Shown here: positions 1 through 11,786 of the stretch, one piece after another
Layout of the letters: every line of letters starts with the position of its first letter
Numbering within the stretch: position 1 is the first letter of the stretch
Assembly: GCF_009687845.1 (NCBI RefSeq)
Contig: NZ_BLAD01000066.1
Span: 1 to 64,000 of the forward strand
From: Acrocarpospora corrugata
Lineage (GTDB): Bacteria > Actinomycetota > Actinomycetes > Streptosporangiales > Streptosporangiaceae
DNA length: 64,000 nt
Direction of reading: 5' to 3'
Program-made: the position numbers and the translations under genes
Notes under the pieces: generated by a model
What the model was told of the DNA's origin: nothing
The model's database searches: none
What the model saw: only the letters and a program-made list of their open reading frames with translations

Positions 1-130
1 GATCTTCACCCCGTTTCCGGGGCAACCCCTCTAACTTACCTTGTCATCCGCTTCGTGTCCAATCACCCTGTTTGGGGGTGTTTGATCACAGCACGAATGA
101 CCCGGCTAGTTGATCAGAGGATGGACCAGG
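1..130 (-). promoter_or_regulatory. Possible rRNA-operon promoter and leader reading off the left edge
   Basis: Read on the minus strand, this stretch has a TTGGAC box (about 59-54), an 18-base spacer and a TAAGTT box (about 35-30). These are followed by a leader with a small GNRA-capped hairpin, CCCCG-GAAA-CGGGG, near bases 8-21. The arrangement and the GGGGTTGCCCC stretch resemble leaders upstream of 16S rRNA genes in actinobacteria, so an rRNA operon may start just outside the window. That is inference from memory of such leaders; no rRNA sequence is visible here. Bases 131-270 hold no gene I can support. Confidence 0.4.
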
Positions 131-270
131 ATCCGGCCGCCCTTTCGGGCTGCCGCGAATCCCGGCGCGAAGAGAACATTAGGCAACCGTTCCCCCCTCG
201 TCAAATCGCCGCTCCGCAGCACGAATTCGCAGGTCACAGGCCCCGTAAACAGCCTGCCCAGGCGCCTTCG

Positions 271-1137
271 CTACAAGACTGTTACCCCCGCCACAACAAT
301 TCTTGGCTCACGCAGCTCATTCGCCCGCGCCAGATCGTTCCTCGCCTCCCCCGGGCACCCCGCCGCCTCGTACGCCTCCGCCCGCACCTCGAACACCTCC
401 GCCGCACCGGGCGCGACAGCCGCCGCCAGATAGCAGTCCCCCAGCGCGGCCCCCACCTCCCCGAGCGCGAGCTGCGCGCGTGCGCGTACCAGATGAACCC
501 GGTGCGCGCCGGGCACCAGGTGCCAGGGGACGCGGGACTCGATGGCCAGGCCGCAGTCGATCACCGCGCGGGCGGCCTCCCCGATGGCCAGCAGCGCCTC
601 GGCCCGGTCGACCCGGAGCTCGCCCGCGTACACCGGGCATTCGCCCAGCTCGATGACCCAGTCGAAGTCGTCGATCGCGTCCCGCCAGCGGCGCATGGCC
701 AGGAACGCGCGGCCCCGGACCGCGCGGGCCTCCCATTCCCCCGGGTTGAGCAGCAGGGCGCGCTCGGTGTCGGTCCAGGCGCCCTGCTGGTCGCCGCGCA
801 GGCCCCTGGCCATGGCCCGGGCGGTGTACCCGCGTGCGGTCAGCTTGGCGACCAGGGACGCGGTCGCGTCGATCTCGGCCTCCGCGTAGCGGCCGGAGCG
901 CTGCAGCAGCAGGGCGCGCCGGTGGTAGGCGTCGGCCAGTTCGTCCGGGCCGAGCGGCCCGTCGATGGCGACGGTCAGCTCGGCCAGCGCGCCCGGGTGA
1001 TCGCGCATCGCCTCCAGCGCGATCCCCCGCCGCAGGCGGACTTCGGGTGTGCCGTCGCCCGCGGCGAGCAGCCGGTTGCACTCGATCAGTTCCGCCATGA
1101 CCGGGCCCAGCCGGGCCACGTCCTGTTCCACGTACAT
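271..1137 (-). CDS. Tetratricopeptide-repeat protein, function unknown
   Basis: A 288-residue soluble protein made almost wholly of paired helices with the TPR spacing of small and aromatic residues, for example stretches such as ADAYHRRALLLQRSGRYAEA and WEARAVRGRAFLAMRRWRDA. No signal peptide, membrane segment or catalytic motif is visible, so it is probably a scaffold for protein contacts. An upstream TTG at 1176 is in frame, but the ATG at 1137 is preferred because AAGGCGG lies just before it. It sits alone downstream of tyrS on the same strand, with about 90 bases between them. The specific partner cannot be read from the sequence. Confidence 0.75.
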   Translation of the reverse strand: MYVEQDVARLGPVMAELIECNRLLAAGDGTPEVRLRRGIALEAMRDHPGALAELTVAIDGPLGPDELADAYHRRALLLQRSGRYAEAEIDATASLVAKLTARGYTARAMARGLRGDQQGAWTDTERALLLNPGEWEARAVRGRAFLAMRRWRDAIDDFDWVIELGECPVYAGELRVDRAEALLAIGEAARAVIDCGLAIESRVPWHLVPGAHRVHLVRARAQLALGEVGAALGDCYLAAAVAPGAAEVFEVRAEAYEAAGCPGEARNDLARANELREPRIVVAGVTVL

Positions 1138-1224
1138 CGTTCCGCCTTGTTCGCCGTCAGGGAGGGGGTTGCCCAACCGTAAGTGCCCGGCACGCGGCTT
1201 TCTGTGAACGATTACGCAGAACGG

Positions 1225-2487
1225 TCAGGAGATCTCGACACCGCCGATGGTGCGCTTGCCGCGGCGGAGCACCAGGAAGCGGCCGTGCAGCAGGTCGTCG
1301 GCGGTCGGCACGTAGTCCTCGTCGGTGATCTTGGTGTTGTTGAGGTACGCGCCGCCCTCCTTGACCGCGCGCCGGGCCTCCGACTTGGACTTGGCCAGCC
1401 CGCTCTCGGCCAGCAGATCGATGTACGGCCGGCCCAGCCCCGTCACCTCGGCCCTCGGCACCTCCGACAGGGCCGACGCCAGCGTGGCCTCGTCCAGGTC
1501 GGCGATGGAGCCCTGCCCGAACAGGGCACGCGAGGCCGCCACCACCCGGGCCAGCTCGTCGGCGCCGTGCACCATCGTGGTCAGGTCCTCGGCCAGGGTG
1601 CGCTGCGCCTCCCGGGCGAACGGCCGGTCGGCGACCGCCTTCTCCAGCTCCTCGATCTCCTCCCTGGTCCGGAAGGTGAACACCTTGAGGAAGCGGACCA
1701 CGTCCCGGTCGTCGGCGTTCAGCCAGTACTGGTAGAACGCGTACGGCGAGGTCAGCGCCGGATCCAGCCACACCGCCCCACCGGCGGTCTTGCCGAACTT
1801 GGTGCCGTCCGACTTGGTGATCAGCTTGCCGGTGAACACGTGTGCGTGCGCGCCCTCGACCCGCCGGATCAGGTCCACCCCGGCGATGATGTTGCCCCAC
1901 TGGTCGCTGCCGCCGATCTGGAGCGTGCAGCCGTGCCGCCGGAACAGTTCGAGGTAGTCGTTGGCCTGCAGGATCTGGTAGCTGAACTCGGTGTAGCTGA
2001 GGCCCTCGCCGGCCAGGCGGGCGGAGACCGACTCGCGGGCCAGCATGCGGTTGACCGGGAAGTGCTTGCCGATGTCGCGCAGGAAGTCGATGGCCGACAG
2101 CTCGGCGGTCCAGTCGAGGTTGCTGACCAGGGTGGCGGCGTTGTCGCCGCTGAAGGAGAGGAACCTCTCGACCTGGACCCGGATCCGGGCCACCCACTCC
2201 CTGACGACGTCCTCGGAGTTGAGCGCCCGCTCGGTGCTGCGCCCGCTGGGGTCGCCGATCAGGCCGGTGGCGCCGCCGACCAGGCCGATCGGGCGGTGCC
2301 CGGCGCGCTGGAAGCGGGTCAGGATGAGCAGGGTGGCGAGGTTGCCGACGTGCAGGGAGGGCGCGGTGGGGTCGAAACCGGCATAGACGGTGATCGGACC
2401 CTCGGCCAGTGCCGCGCGGAGCGCGTCGGCATCGGTGGTCTGCGCGGTGACGTCGCGCCAGTCGAACTCATCGAGGATATCGGTCAC
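1225..2487 (-). CDS. tyrS: Tyrosyl-tRNA synthetase
   Basis: Class I synthetase that activates tyrosine with ATP and charges tRNA-Tyr in the cytoplasm. The 420-residue protein carries the HIGH-type motif HVGN at 46-49, the tyrosine-pocket stretch [12 protein letters not shown] near 171-182, the GGSDQWGN motif near 192-199 and the KMSKS-type loop KFGKT at 230-234. An S4 RNA-binding domain fills the last 70 residues. Length matches the bacterial TyrS type. A GTG at 2544 is in frame, but it adds 19 residues unlike the family; the GTG at 2487 begins the conserved N-terminus. It is transcribed away from the lyase gene that starts at 2720, and shares the strand of the arg cluster. Confidence 0.97.
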   Translation of the reverse strand: MTDILDEFDWRDVTAQTTDADALRAALAEGPITVYAGFDPTAPSLHVGNLATLLILTRFQRAGHRPIGLVGGATGLIGDPSGRSTERALNSEDVVREWVARIRVQVERFLSFSGDNAATLVSNLDWTAELSAIDFLRDIGKHFPVNRMLARESVSARLAGEGLSYTEFSYQILQANDYLELFRRHGCTLQIGGSDQWGNIIAGVDLIRRVEGAHAHVFTGKLITKSDGTKFGKTAGGAVWLDPALTSPYAFYQYWLNADDRDVVRFLKVFTFRTREEIEELEKAVADRPFAREAQRTLAEDLTTMVHGADELARVVAASRALFGQGSIADLDEATLASALSEVPRAEVTGLGRPYIDLLAESGLAKSKSEARRAVKEGGAYLNNTKITDEDYVPTADDLLHGRFLVLRRGKRTIGGVEIS

Positions 2488-2668
2488 GGTTCCAGTTTCC
2501 CATTGGCTCGTCGGAGGGCGGGCAAGTCCAGCCTGCCTGATCACGTGACCCTATCGCCACCCGGTATCCGAGGCTGAAACGTTCAGGTCAGAGCGGTGCG
2601 GACACCTCGGATGTCTCCTGGTAGCGGCCAAACGGGTGTTTCCGGCCAGCGTCGCGGATACCGCTTTC

Positions 2669-2680
2669 CGAAATGTTTCG
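2669..2680. promoter_or_regulatory. Operator-like palindrome upstream of the lyase gene
   Basis: A perfect inverted repeat CGAAA-TG-TTTCG lies 40 bases upstream of the lyase start, in the divergent tyrS/lyase spacer. Short CGAA/TTCG palindromes of this kind are typical of LacI-family control of plant-polysaccharide enzymes in actinobacteria. A second palindrome, CTGAA-ACG-TTCAG, lies at 2574-2586. No regulator gene is adjacent, so assignment to a regulator is inference. Confidence 0.4.
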
Positions 2681-2719
2681 ATACAAGGTGGGCACCCCAG
2701 TCCCCCACATGGAGGGCAC

Positions 2720-4969
2720 ATGCGTACGCAATCGAAGCGTTTCGCGATCATCGGATTGGTCGCGCTCGCGGCCGCGTCCACGGGAGTCACCGCCCACGCG
2801 GCCGCACCGGGCTGCCGGGTCGACTACAGCGTCCAGAGCCAGTGGTCGGGCGGCTTCAGCGGGAATGTGACCGTCACCAACCTGGGCGATCCGCTCAACG
2901 GGTGGCGGCTGGTCTGGACGTACTCGGCCGGTCAGACGGTCACCCAGGCCTGGAACGCCACGGTCACCCAGAGCGGTTCCCAGGTCACGGCGGCGGACGC
3001 GGGCTACAACGCCGCGCTCGGCACGGGCACGAACGCCGCGTTCGGCTTCAACGCCTCCTGGAACAACTCCAGCAACCCGGCCCCGGCGTCGTTCGCCCTG
3101 AACGGCACGGTCTGCACTGGTACGGTCCCCAGCCCGACTCCTACGCAGAGTCCGTCCCCGACGCCCAGCCAGAGCCCCAGCCAGAGCCCCAGCCCGACCC
3201 CGAGCGTCACCCCGACGTCCATCCCGGCCGGGGCGAAACAGGTCGAAGACCTCGATCGTGGCCTGATCAGCGTGCGGTCGGGCAGCGCCAACCTGGTCTC
3301 CTGGCGGCTGCTCGGCACCGAGACGTCCGCGACGACGTTCAACGTCTACCGCGCGGGCACCCGGGTGGCCACGGTCACCAATTCCACGAATTATCTGGAC
3401 ACGGCCGCCGCGGACGCGTCGTACACCGTCAGAGCGGTCGTCGGCGGCGCCGAGCAGGCCGCCTCGCCCGCGTCGCTGCGGTTCGCCGGCGGCAACTACC
3501 TCGACGTGCCGATCCAGCCGCCGGGCGGCGGAACCACGCCCAGCGGCGAGGCGTACACCTACGCCGCCAACGACGCCAGCGTCGGCGACCTGGACGGCGA
3601 CGGAGACTACGAGTTCGTCCTGAAATGGGATCCCTCCAACGCCAAGGACAACTCCCAGTCCGGCTACACCGGCAACGTCTACGTGGACGCGTACACGCTG
3701 ACCGGCAGCCGTCTGTGGCGGATCAACCTGGGCCGGAACATCCGGGCGGGCGCGCACTACACCCAGTTCCAGGTGTACGACTACGACGGCGACGGCGACG
3801 CCGAGGTGGCGATGAAGACCGCCGACGGCACCACCTCGGGCACCGGGCAGGTGATCGGCAGCTCGACCGCCGATCACCGCAACTCCTCCGGCTATGTCCT
3901 GGCCGGTCCGGAGTTCCTGACCATGTTCGACGGCCGGACCGGCGCGGCGCTGTCCACCGTCAACTACGACCCGGCGCGCGGGACCGTCTCCTCGTGGGGC
4001 GACAACTACGGCAACCGGGTGGACCGGTTCCTGGCCGGGACCGCCTACCTGGACGGCGCGCGGCCGAGCCTGATCATGTCGCGCGGCTACTACACCCGGA
4101 CCGTGATCGCCGCCTGGGACTTCAGGAACGGCACGCTGACCAGGCGCTGGACGTTCGACTCCAACTCGGCGGGCAGCCAGTACGCCGGGCAGGGCAACCA
4201 CCAGCTGTCCATCGCCGACGTCGACCAGGACGGCCGGGACGAGATCGTCTTCGGCGCGATGACGATCAACGACAACGGTTCGCCGCTGTGGAACACCGGC
4301 CTCGGGCACGGCGACGCGCTGCACGTCGGCGACCTCAATCCGGCCAGGGCCGGGCTTGAGGTGTTCAAGGTGTCGGAGGAGACGGCCCGGCCGGGGTCGT
4401 GGTTCGCCGACGCCCGTACCGGTCAGGTGCTGTGGCAGACGGCGAGCGGCGCGGACAACGGGCGCGGCGTCTCGGCCGACATCTGGGCCGGCAGCGCCGG
4501 CGCCGAGTCCTGGTCGGCCAGCGACACCACGCTGCGCAGCGCCACCGGCGGCTCACTCGGCCGGGAGCCTTCCTCGATCAACTTCCTGGCCTGGTGGGAC
4601 GGCGACCCGGTGCGCGAACTGGTGGACGCCACCCGCGTCGACAAGTACGGCACCGGCGGCGAAACCCGCCTGCTGACGGCCTCCGGCGTGCACTCCAACA
4701 ACGGCACCAAGTCGACCCCGTCGCTCTCCGGCGACATCCTCGGCGACTGGCGGGAGGAAGTGGTGTGGCCGACGACGGCCAACACCGCGCTGCGGATCTA
4801 CTCGACCACCTCGGTGACCGACCGCAAGATCCACACCCTGGCGCACGACCCGATGTACCGGGTCGCCATCGCCTGGCAGAACACGGCCTACAACCAGCCG
4901 CCGCACCCGAGTTTCTTCATCGGCGACGGCATGGCCACCCCCGCCAAGCCGAACGTGTACGTCCGCTGA
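2720..4969 (+). CDS. Secreted rhamnogalacturonan lyase (PL11) with N-terminal CBM2
   Basis: A 749-residue extracellular enzyme expected to cleave the rhamnogalacturonan I backbone of pectin by beta-elimination. Order: Sec signal peptide 1-27 (AHA cleavage region); CBM2-type cellulose-binding module about 31-133, with paired cysteines at 32 and 132 and conserved tryptophans; a Pro-Ser-Thr linker about 136-168; then a PL11 catalytic region to the end. The PL11 part starts at AKQVEDLDRG and has repeated calcium-binding-like DxDGDGD loops (DLDGDGDYEF, DYDGDGDAEV) typical of the YesW/YesX beta-propeller. The start at 2720 has GGAGGG four bases upstream; an earlier in-frame ATG at 2636 would bury the signal peptide. 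It stands alone, facing the glycosylase gene, and pairs functionally with the cellulase remnant near 26 kb. Confidence 0.93.
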   Translation: MRTQSKRFAIIGLVALAAASTGVTAHAAAPGCRVDYSVQSQWSGGFSGNVTVTNLGDPLNGWRLVWTYSAGQTVTQAWNATVTQSGSQVTAADAGYNAALGTGTNAAFGFNASWNNSSNPAPASFALNGTVCTGTVPSPTPTQSPSPTPSQSPSQSPSPTPSVTPTSIPAGAKQVEDLDRGLISVRSGSANLVSWRLLGTETSATTFNVYRAGTRVATVTNSTNYLDTAAADASYTVRAVVGGAEQAASPASLRFAGGNYLDVPIQPPGGGTTPSGEAYTYAANDASVGDLDGDGDYEFVLKWDPSNAKDNSQSGYTGNVYVDAYTLTGSRLWRINLGRNIRAGAHYTQFQVYDYDGDGDAEVAMKTADGTTSGTGQVIGSSTADHRNSSGYVLAGPEFLTMFDGRTGAALSTVNYDPARGTVSSWGDNYGNRVDRFLAGTAYLDGARPSLIMSRGYYTRTVIAAWDFRNGTLTRRWTFDSNSAGSQYAGQGNHQLSIADVDQDGRDEIVFGAMTINDNGSPLWNTGLGHGDALHVGDLNPARAGLEVFKVSEETARPGSWFADARTGQVLWQTASGADNGRGVSADIWAGSAGAESWSASDTTLRSATGGSLGREPSSINFLAWWDGDPVRELVDATRVDKYGTGGETRLLTASGVHSNNGTKSTPSLSGDILGDWREEVVWPTTANTALRIYSTTSVTDRKIHTLAHDPMYRVAIAWQNTAYNQPPHPSFFIGDGMATPAKPNVYVR

Positions 4970-4980
4970 ACCCTGGCCCG

Positions 4981-5001
4981 GGTCCGCACGCTCCCCGGAC
5001 C
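4981..5001. terminator. Weak hairpin between convergent genes
   Basis: Arms GGTCCG and CGGACC enclose nine bases, between the ends of the lyase gene and the oppositely oriented glycosylase gene. The stem is short and there is no clear T tract, so termination is only suggested by position. Confidence 0.3.
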
Positions 5002-5618
5002 TAAGTTCTGATCCGCCGCACGTGCGGCCGGTACGGCGAAACGGTCGGATCACCGTCGATCCAGAAGCGCCACGGGGTCTCGGCTCCGGTCGAGACCCCG
5101 GTGCGGGGGCCCGCCTTGACGGCCGTGGCGGGTTCGCCCGCGAACACCTGGACGCCGCCGCCGGAGCAGCAGTCCAGGCCGTTGTGCTCGCGGGCCAGCC
5201 CGAGTGCCACCGCCAGCCGGGCCGGCCCCCGGGCCAGATCACGAAATATCACCGGACGTCCGTTCTCGCGGCGGGACCGGACCGTGTCCTCCCCCGCCAC
5301 CACCTCCCCGGCCCGCAGCAGCACCCCGGAGGCGAGCCCTTCGGGCAGGCAGACGAAGTTCGCGCAGAAGTGCATGCCGTACGTGAAATACACGTAAAGG
5401 TGCCCCGGCGGTCCGAACATCACCGCGTTCCGGGGGGTCTGGCCGCGGAACGAATGCGAAGCCGGGTCCTGGCCCGGCCTGCCGTACGCCTCGGTCTCGG
5501 TGAGGCGGACGGCGACCGGCCCGTGCGTGAGGACGCACCCGAGCAGGCCGGGGGCGACCTCGTGCGCGGGCCGGTCGAAGAAGTCGCGCCCCAGCGGGGT
5601 CAGGCTCCGGTCGCCCAT
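5001..5618 (-). CDS. 3-methyladenine DNA glycosylase (AAG/MPG family)
   Basis: Base-excision repair enzyme that removes alkylated purines such as 3-methyladenine. The 205-residue protein has the family core: TETEAY at 40-45, with Glu43 as the likely water-activating residue and Tyr45 as the base-stacking residue; a DPASHS segment; [20 protein letters not shown]; and an RGPARL segment near the C-terminus. The ATG at 5618 lies inside the end of argH (19-base overlap), so translation is probably coupled to the arginine cluster, although the product has no arginine role. Length is normal for the bacterial form. It may be the last gene of the leftward arg transcript. Confidence 0.93.
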   Translation of the reverse strand: MGDRSLTPLGRDFFDRPAHEVAPGLLGCVLTHGPVAVRLTETEAYGRPGQDPASHSFRGQTPRNAVMFGPPGHLYVYFTYGMHFCANFVCLPEGLASGVLLRAGEVVAGEDTVRSRRENGRPVIFRDLARGPARLAVALGLAREHNGLDCCSGGGVQVFAGEPATAVKAGPRTGVSTGAETPWRFWIDGDPTVSPYRPHVRRIRT

Positions 5619-7015
5619 GCCGCCTGCGCGTCCACGGCCTCACGGAGCACGGCCAGCTGGTCACGGACCCGGTCGGGCGCGGTCCCGCCGTACGCCTTGC
5701 GGGCGGCCAGCGCGCCCGGCACGCTGAGCACGTCCCGGACGTCCCCGCCGAAGTGCGGCGACACCTTGGCCAGCTCCTCGTCGGTGAGGTCGCCGAACTC
5801 CTTGTCGTTGACCTGGCACCAGACGACCAGATGCCCGACCGCCTCGTGCGCGTCCCGGAACGCCACGCCCTTGACGACCAGCAGTTCGGCCAGGTCGGTG
5901 GCGAGAGCGAAGCCGTCGGAGGCGGAGCTCTCCAGCCTGGCCGTGTTCACCCGCATCGTCGACACCAGACCGGACACCGCCGGCAGGACCAGCAGCAGCG
6001 TGTCGACGGCGTCGAACACGGGCTCCTTGTCCTCCTGCAGGTCCCGGTTGTAGGTCAGCGGCAGGCCCTTCAGCGTGGTCAGCAGCGACATCAGCGAGCC
6101 GATCAGCCGCCCGGACTTGCCGCGGGCCAGCTCGGCCACGTCCGGGTTCTTCTTCTGCGGCATGATCGAGGAGCCGGTCGAGTACGCGTCGTCCATCTCG
6201 ATCCAGCGGAACTCCTGGGACGCCCACAGGACGATCTCCTCGCCCAGCCGGGACAGGTGGATCCCGATCATGGCCGCGCAGAACAGGAACTCGGCCGCGA
6301 AGTCCCGGTCGGCGACCGCGTCCATCGAGTTGGGCGCGGCGGCGTCGAAGCCGAGCTCGGCGGCGACGGCCTGCGGGTCCAGCGGCAGCGAGGAGCCGGC
6401 CAGCGCGCCGGAGCCGAGCGGCGAGATCGCGGCCCGCTTGTCCCAGTCGCGCAGCCGCTCGATGTCGCGGGTGAGCGGATGCACGTGCGCCAGCAGCTGG
6501 TGGCCGAAGGAGACCGGCTGGGCGTGCTGCAGGTGGGTCATGCCGGGGGCGGCCGTCTCGGCGTGCTCCTCGGCCTGGCTCATCAGCGCCGTCTCCAGCT
6601 CCACCAGCCGGGACACGATGGTCCTGACGTGGTCGCGCAGGTAGAGCCGCAGGTCGGTGGCGACCTGGTCGTTGCGGGAACGCCCGGCGCGCAGCTTGCC
6701 GCCGAGCGAGCCGAGCCGTTCGAGCAGGCCGCGCTCCAGCGCGGTGTGCACGTCCTCGTCGGCCACCGTCGGCCGGAAGGCGCCGGACTTGCAGGCCTCC
6801 TCCAGGTCGTCCAGCGCGCCGAGCATGCGGGCCAGCTCGTCCGCCGTCAGCAGCCCCGCCCGGTGCAGCACGCGGGCGTGTGCCCGCGAGGCGAGCAGGT
6901 CGTAGGGGACGAGCCGCCAGTCGAAGTGCACGCTCACCGACAGCCGGGTGAGCGCGTCCGCTGGCCCCCCCTCGAACCTGCCACCCCAGAGCCGCATCGG
7001 CTTGTTGTCCGCCAC
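5600..7015 (-). CDS. argH: Argininosuccinate lyase
   Basis: Last step of arginine synthesis: splits argininosuccinate into arginine and fumarate. The 471-residue protein shows the fumarase/aspartase superfamily blocks: [11 protein letters not shown] at 111-121, the TH pair at 160-161 with the conserved histidine, and the signature [11 protein letters not shown] at 281-291 containing the catalytic serine loop. Start is GTG at 7015 with GGGAGGGAG about seven bases upstream. It is separated from argG by 87 bases that contain a strong hairpin, so its level may be set apart from the upstream genes. Its end overlaps the glycosylase gene. Confidence 0.97.
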   Translation of the reverse strand: MADNKPMRLWGGRFEGGPADALTRLSVSVHFDWRLVPYDLLASRAHARVLHRAGLLTADELARMLGALDDLEEACKSGAFRPTVADEDVHTALERGLLERLGSLGGKLRAGRSRNDQVATDLRLYLRDHVRTIVSRLVELETALMSQAEEHAETAAPGMTHLQHAQPVSFGHQLLAHVHPLTRDIERLRDWDKRAAISPLGSGALAGSSLPLDPQAVAAELGFDAAAPNSMDAVADRDFAAEFLFCAAMIGIHLSRLGEEIVLWASQEFRWIEMDDAYSTGSSIMPQKKNPDVAELARGKSGRLIGSLMSLLTTLKGLPLTYNRDLQEDKEPVFDAVDTLLLVLPAVSGLVSTMRVNTARLESSASDGFALATDLAELLVVKGVAFRDAHEAVGHLVVWCQVNDKEFGDLTDEELAKVSPHFGGDVRDVLSVPGALAARKAYGGTAPDRVRDQLAVLREAVDAQAAWATGA

Positions 7016-7055
7016 CGTCGTTCTCCCTCCCAGTACTTTCGTGACCTTAACCGAA

Positions 7056-7087
7056 CGCGCCCCGGGCCGGTGCAGGCCCAGGGCGCG
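7056..7087 (-). terminator. Strong hairpin between argG and argH
   Basis: Arms of 13 bases (CGCGCCCTGGGCC and GGCCCGGGGCGCG on the minus strand, one T-G wobble) enclose TGCACC. They are followed by TTCGGTT in the direction of transcription. The position after the argG stop and before the argH ribosome site suggests partial termination or an mRNA-stabilising element inside the arg cluster; the T tract is poor. Confidence 0.55.
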
Positions 7088-7102
7088 CAGTGGGACGATC
7101 GA

Positions 7103-8295
7103 TCAGCTCCGCGCGTCGCGGGCCGCGGCGATCTTACTGGGCAGCGACCACAGTTCGACGAATCCCTTGGCCAGTGACTGGTCGAAGGTGTCGCCGGTGT
7201 CGTAGGTGGCCAGCGAGAAGTCGTACAGGGAGGTCTCGGAGCGGCGGCCGGTGACGACGGCGCGCCCGCCGTGCAGGGTCAGCCGGACCTCGCCGGTGAC
7301 GTGCTGCTGGGCGTCGGCGATGAAGGCGTCCAGGGCCTTCTTCAGCGGCGAGAACCAGAGGCCGTCGTAGACCAGCTCGCCCCAGCGCTGGTCCACGCTG
7401 CGCTTGAAGCGGGCCAGGTCGCGCTCGACGGTGACGTTCTCCAGCTCCATGTGGGCGGCGATCAGGGTGATCGCGCCGGGCGCCTCGTACACCTCGCGGG
7501 ACTTGATGCCGACCAGGCGGTCCTCGACCATGTCCAGGCGGCCGACGCCCTGGGCGCCGGCCCGGTCGTTGAGCTCGGAGATGATCTGGAACGGGCTCAG
7601 CGGGCGGCCGTCCACGGCCACCGGCACGCCGGACCGGAAGGTGATGACGACCTCGTCGGCCTCGCGCGGCTCGGCCGGGTCGGCCGTGTAGGCGTACACG
7701 TCCTCGATCGGGCCGTTCCAGATGTCCTCCAGGAAGCCGGTCTCGACCGCGCGGCCCCAGATGTTCTGGTCGATCGAGTACGGGTTCTTCTTGGTGGTCT
7801 CGATGGGGAGGTTCTTCTCCTCCGCGTACGCGATGGCCTTGTCGCGGGTCCAGGCGTAGTCGCGGGCCGGGGCGATGACCTTCAGCTCGGGGTGCAGCGC
7901 GGCCAGGCCGGCCTCGAAGCGGACCTGGTCGTTGCCCTTGCCGGTGCAGCCGTGCGAGACGATCGTGCCGCCGTACCGCTGGGCGGCGGCGGCCAGGTGC
8001 TTGACGATCAGCGGGCGGGACAGCGCCGAGACCAGCGGGTAGCGGTCCATGTAGAGGGCGTTGGCCTGCAGGGCTGGCACGCAGAAGTCGGTGGCGAACT
8101 CCTCCCGGGCGTCCACCACGACCGACTCCACCGCGCCGCAGTCGATGGCCCGCTTGCGGATCACTTCCATGTCCTCGCCGCCCTGGCCGACGTCGACGGC
8201 CACCGCGATGACCTCGGCGTTGATCTTCTCCGCCAGGAACGGAATGGCCACAGAGGTGTCGAGGCCGCCCGAGAAGGCGAGTACGACGCGGTCGC

Positions 8296-8299
<4 letters not shown>
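7103..8299 (-). CDS. argG: Argininosuccinate synthase
   Basis: Joins citrulline and aspartate with ATP to give argininosuccinate. The 398-residue protein begins with the PP-loop nucleotide site AFSGGLDTS at 8-16. It keeps the family blocks [30 protein letters not shown] and [18 protein letters not shown]. The ATG overlaps the argR stop (ATGA), and GGAG lies eight bases upstream inside argR. Length is typical of the short bacterial form. In some actinobacteria argG lies apart from the other arg genes; here it is in the cluster, directly behind the repressor gene. Confidence 0.97.
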
Positions 8300-10904
<2,605 letters not shown>

Positions 10905-10908
<4 letters not shown>

Positions 10909-11786
10909 GCCCGCTCCTTCAAGGTGTCGGGCAGGACCATGGTGCCGATGCCCTCGTCGGTGAAGATCTCCAGCAGGACCGCGTGCGGCTTGCGGCCGTC
11001 CAGCACGTGCGCCTGCGGCACGCCGCCCCTGACGGCCGTCAGGCAGGCCTCCATCTTCGGGACCATGCCCGACGACAGGCCGGGCAGCAGCTCGGCCAGG
11101 TCGGAGGTCTCGATGGTCCTGATCACTTCGGTGCTGTGCGGCCAGTCGGCGTACAGGCCCTCGACGTCGGTCAGCACGATCAGCTTGGACGCCTTCAGCG
11201 CCACCGCGAGCGCGGCGGCGGCGGTGTCGGCGTTGACGTTGTAGACGGTGCCGTCCTCGCCGCGCGCGATCGAGGAGACGACCGGGACACGGCCGTTGTC
11301 GAGCAGTGCCACCACGGTGTCGGCGTCCACCCGGACGATCTCGCCGACCTGGCCGATGTCGACCTGGGCGCCGTCCACCACGGCGTGCTTGCGCTCGGCG
11401 GTGAGCAGGTGGGCGTCCTCGCCGGACAGGCCGACCGCGAACGGGCCGTGCCGGTTGATCGCGGCGACCACGTCCCGGTTGACCTGGCCGACCAGGACCA
11501 TCCGGACCACCTGCATGGCCTCCGGCGTGGTCACCCGCAGCCCGGCGGTGAAGCTCGACTCGATGCCGAGCCGGTCCAGATGGGCGTTGATCTGCGGGCC
11601 GCCGCCGTGCACGATGACCGGCCGCAGGCCCGCGTACCGCAGGAAGACGATGTCGTCGGCGAAGTGGGCGCGGAGCGCGTCCTCGGTCATGGCGTGGCCG
11701 CCGTATTTGATCACGATGGTCGCGCCGTGGAAGCGGGCCAGCCACGGCAGCGCCTCGATCAGGATCTGCGCCTTCTCGAACGTCAT
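10905..11786 (-). CDS. argB: Acetylglutamate kinase
   Basis: Phosphorylates N-acetylglutamate, the usual feedback-controlled step of arginine synthesis. The 293-residue amino-acid-kinase fold shows the [10 protein letters not shown] strand with the catalytic lysine at 27, the substrate loop [11 protein letters not shown] and the nucleotide stretch [11 protein letters not shown]. The protein has a short helix before the kinase core ([17 protein letters not shown]), which in arginine-sensitive enzymes builds the hexamer, so arginine inhibition is likely. Overlaps of four bases with argJ upstream and argD downstream mark the operon. Confidence 0.96.

Noticed and set aside
3120-3230. A tandem DNA repeat in the lyase gene
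   Set aside because: It is the Pro-Ser-Thr linker codons between the CBM2 and PL11 domains, normal for secreted actinobacterial enzymes.
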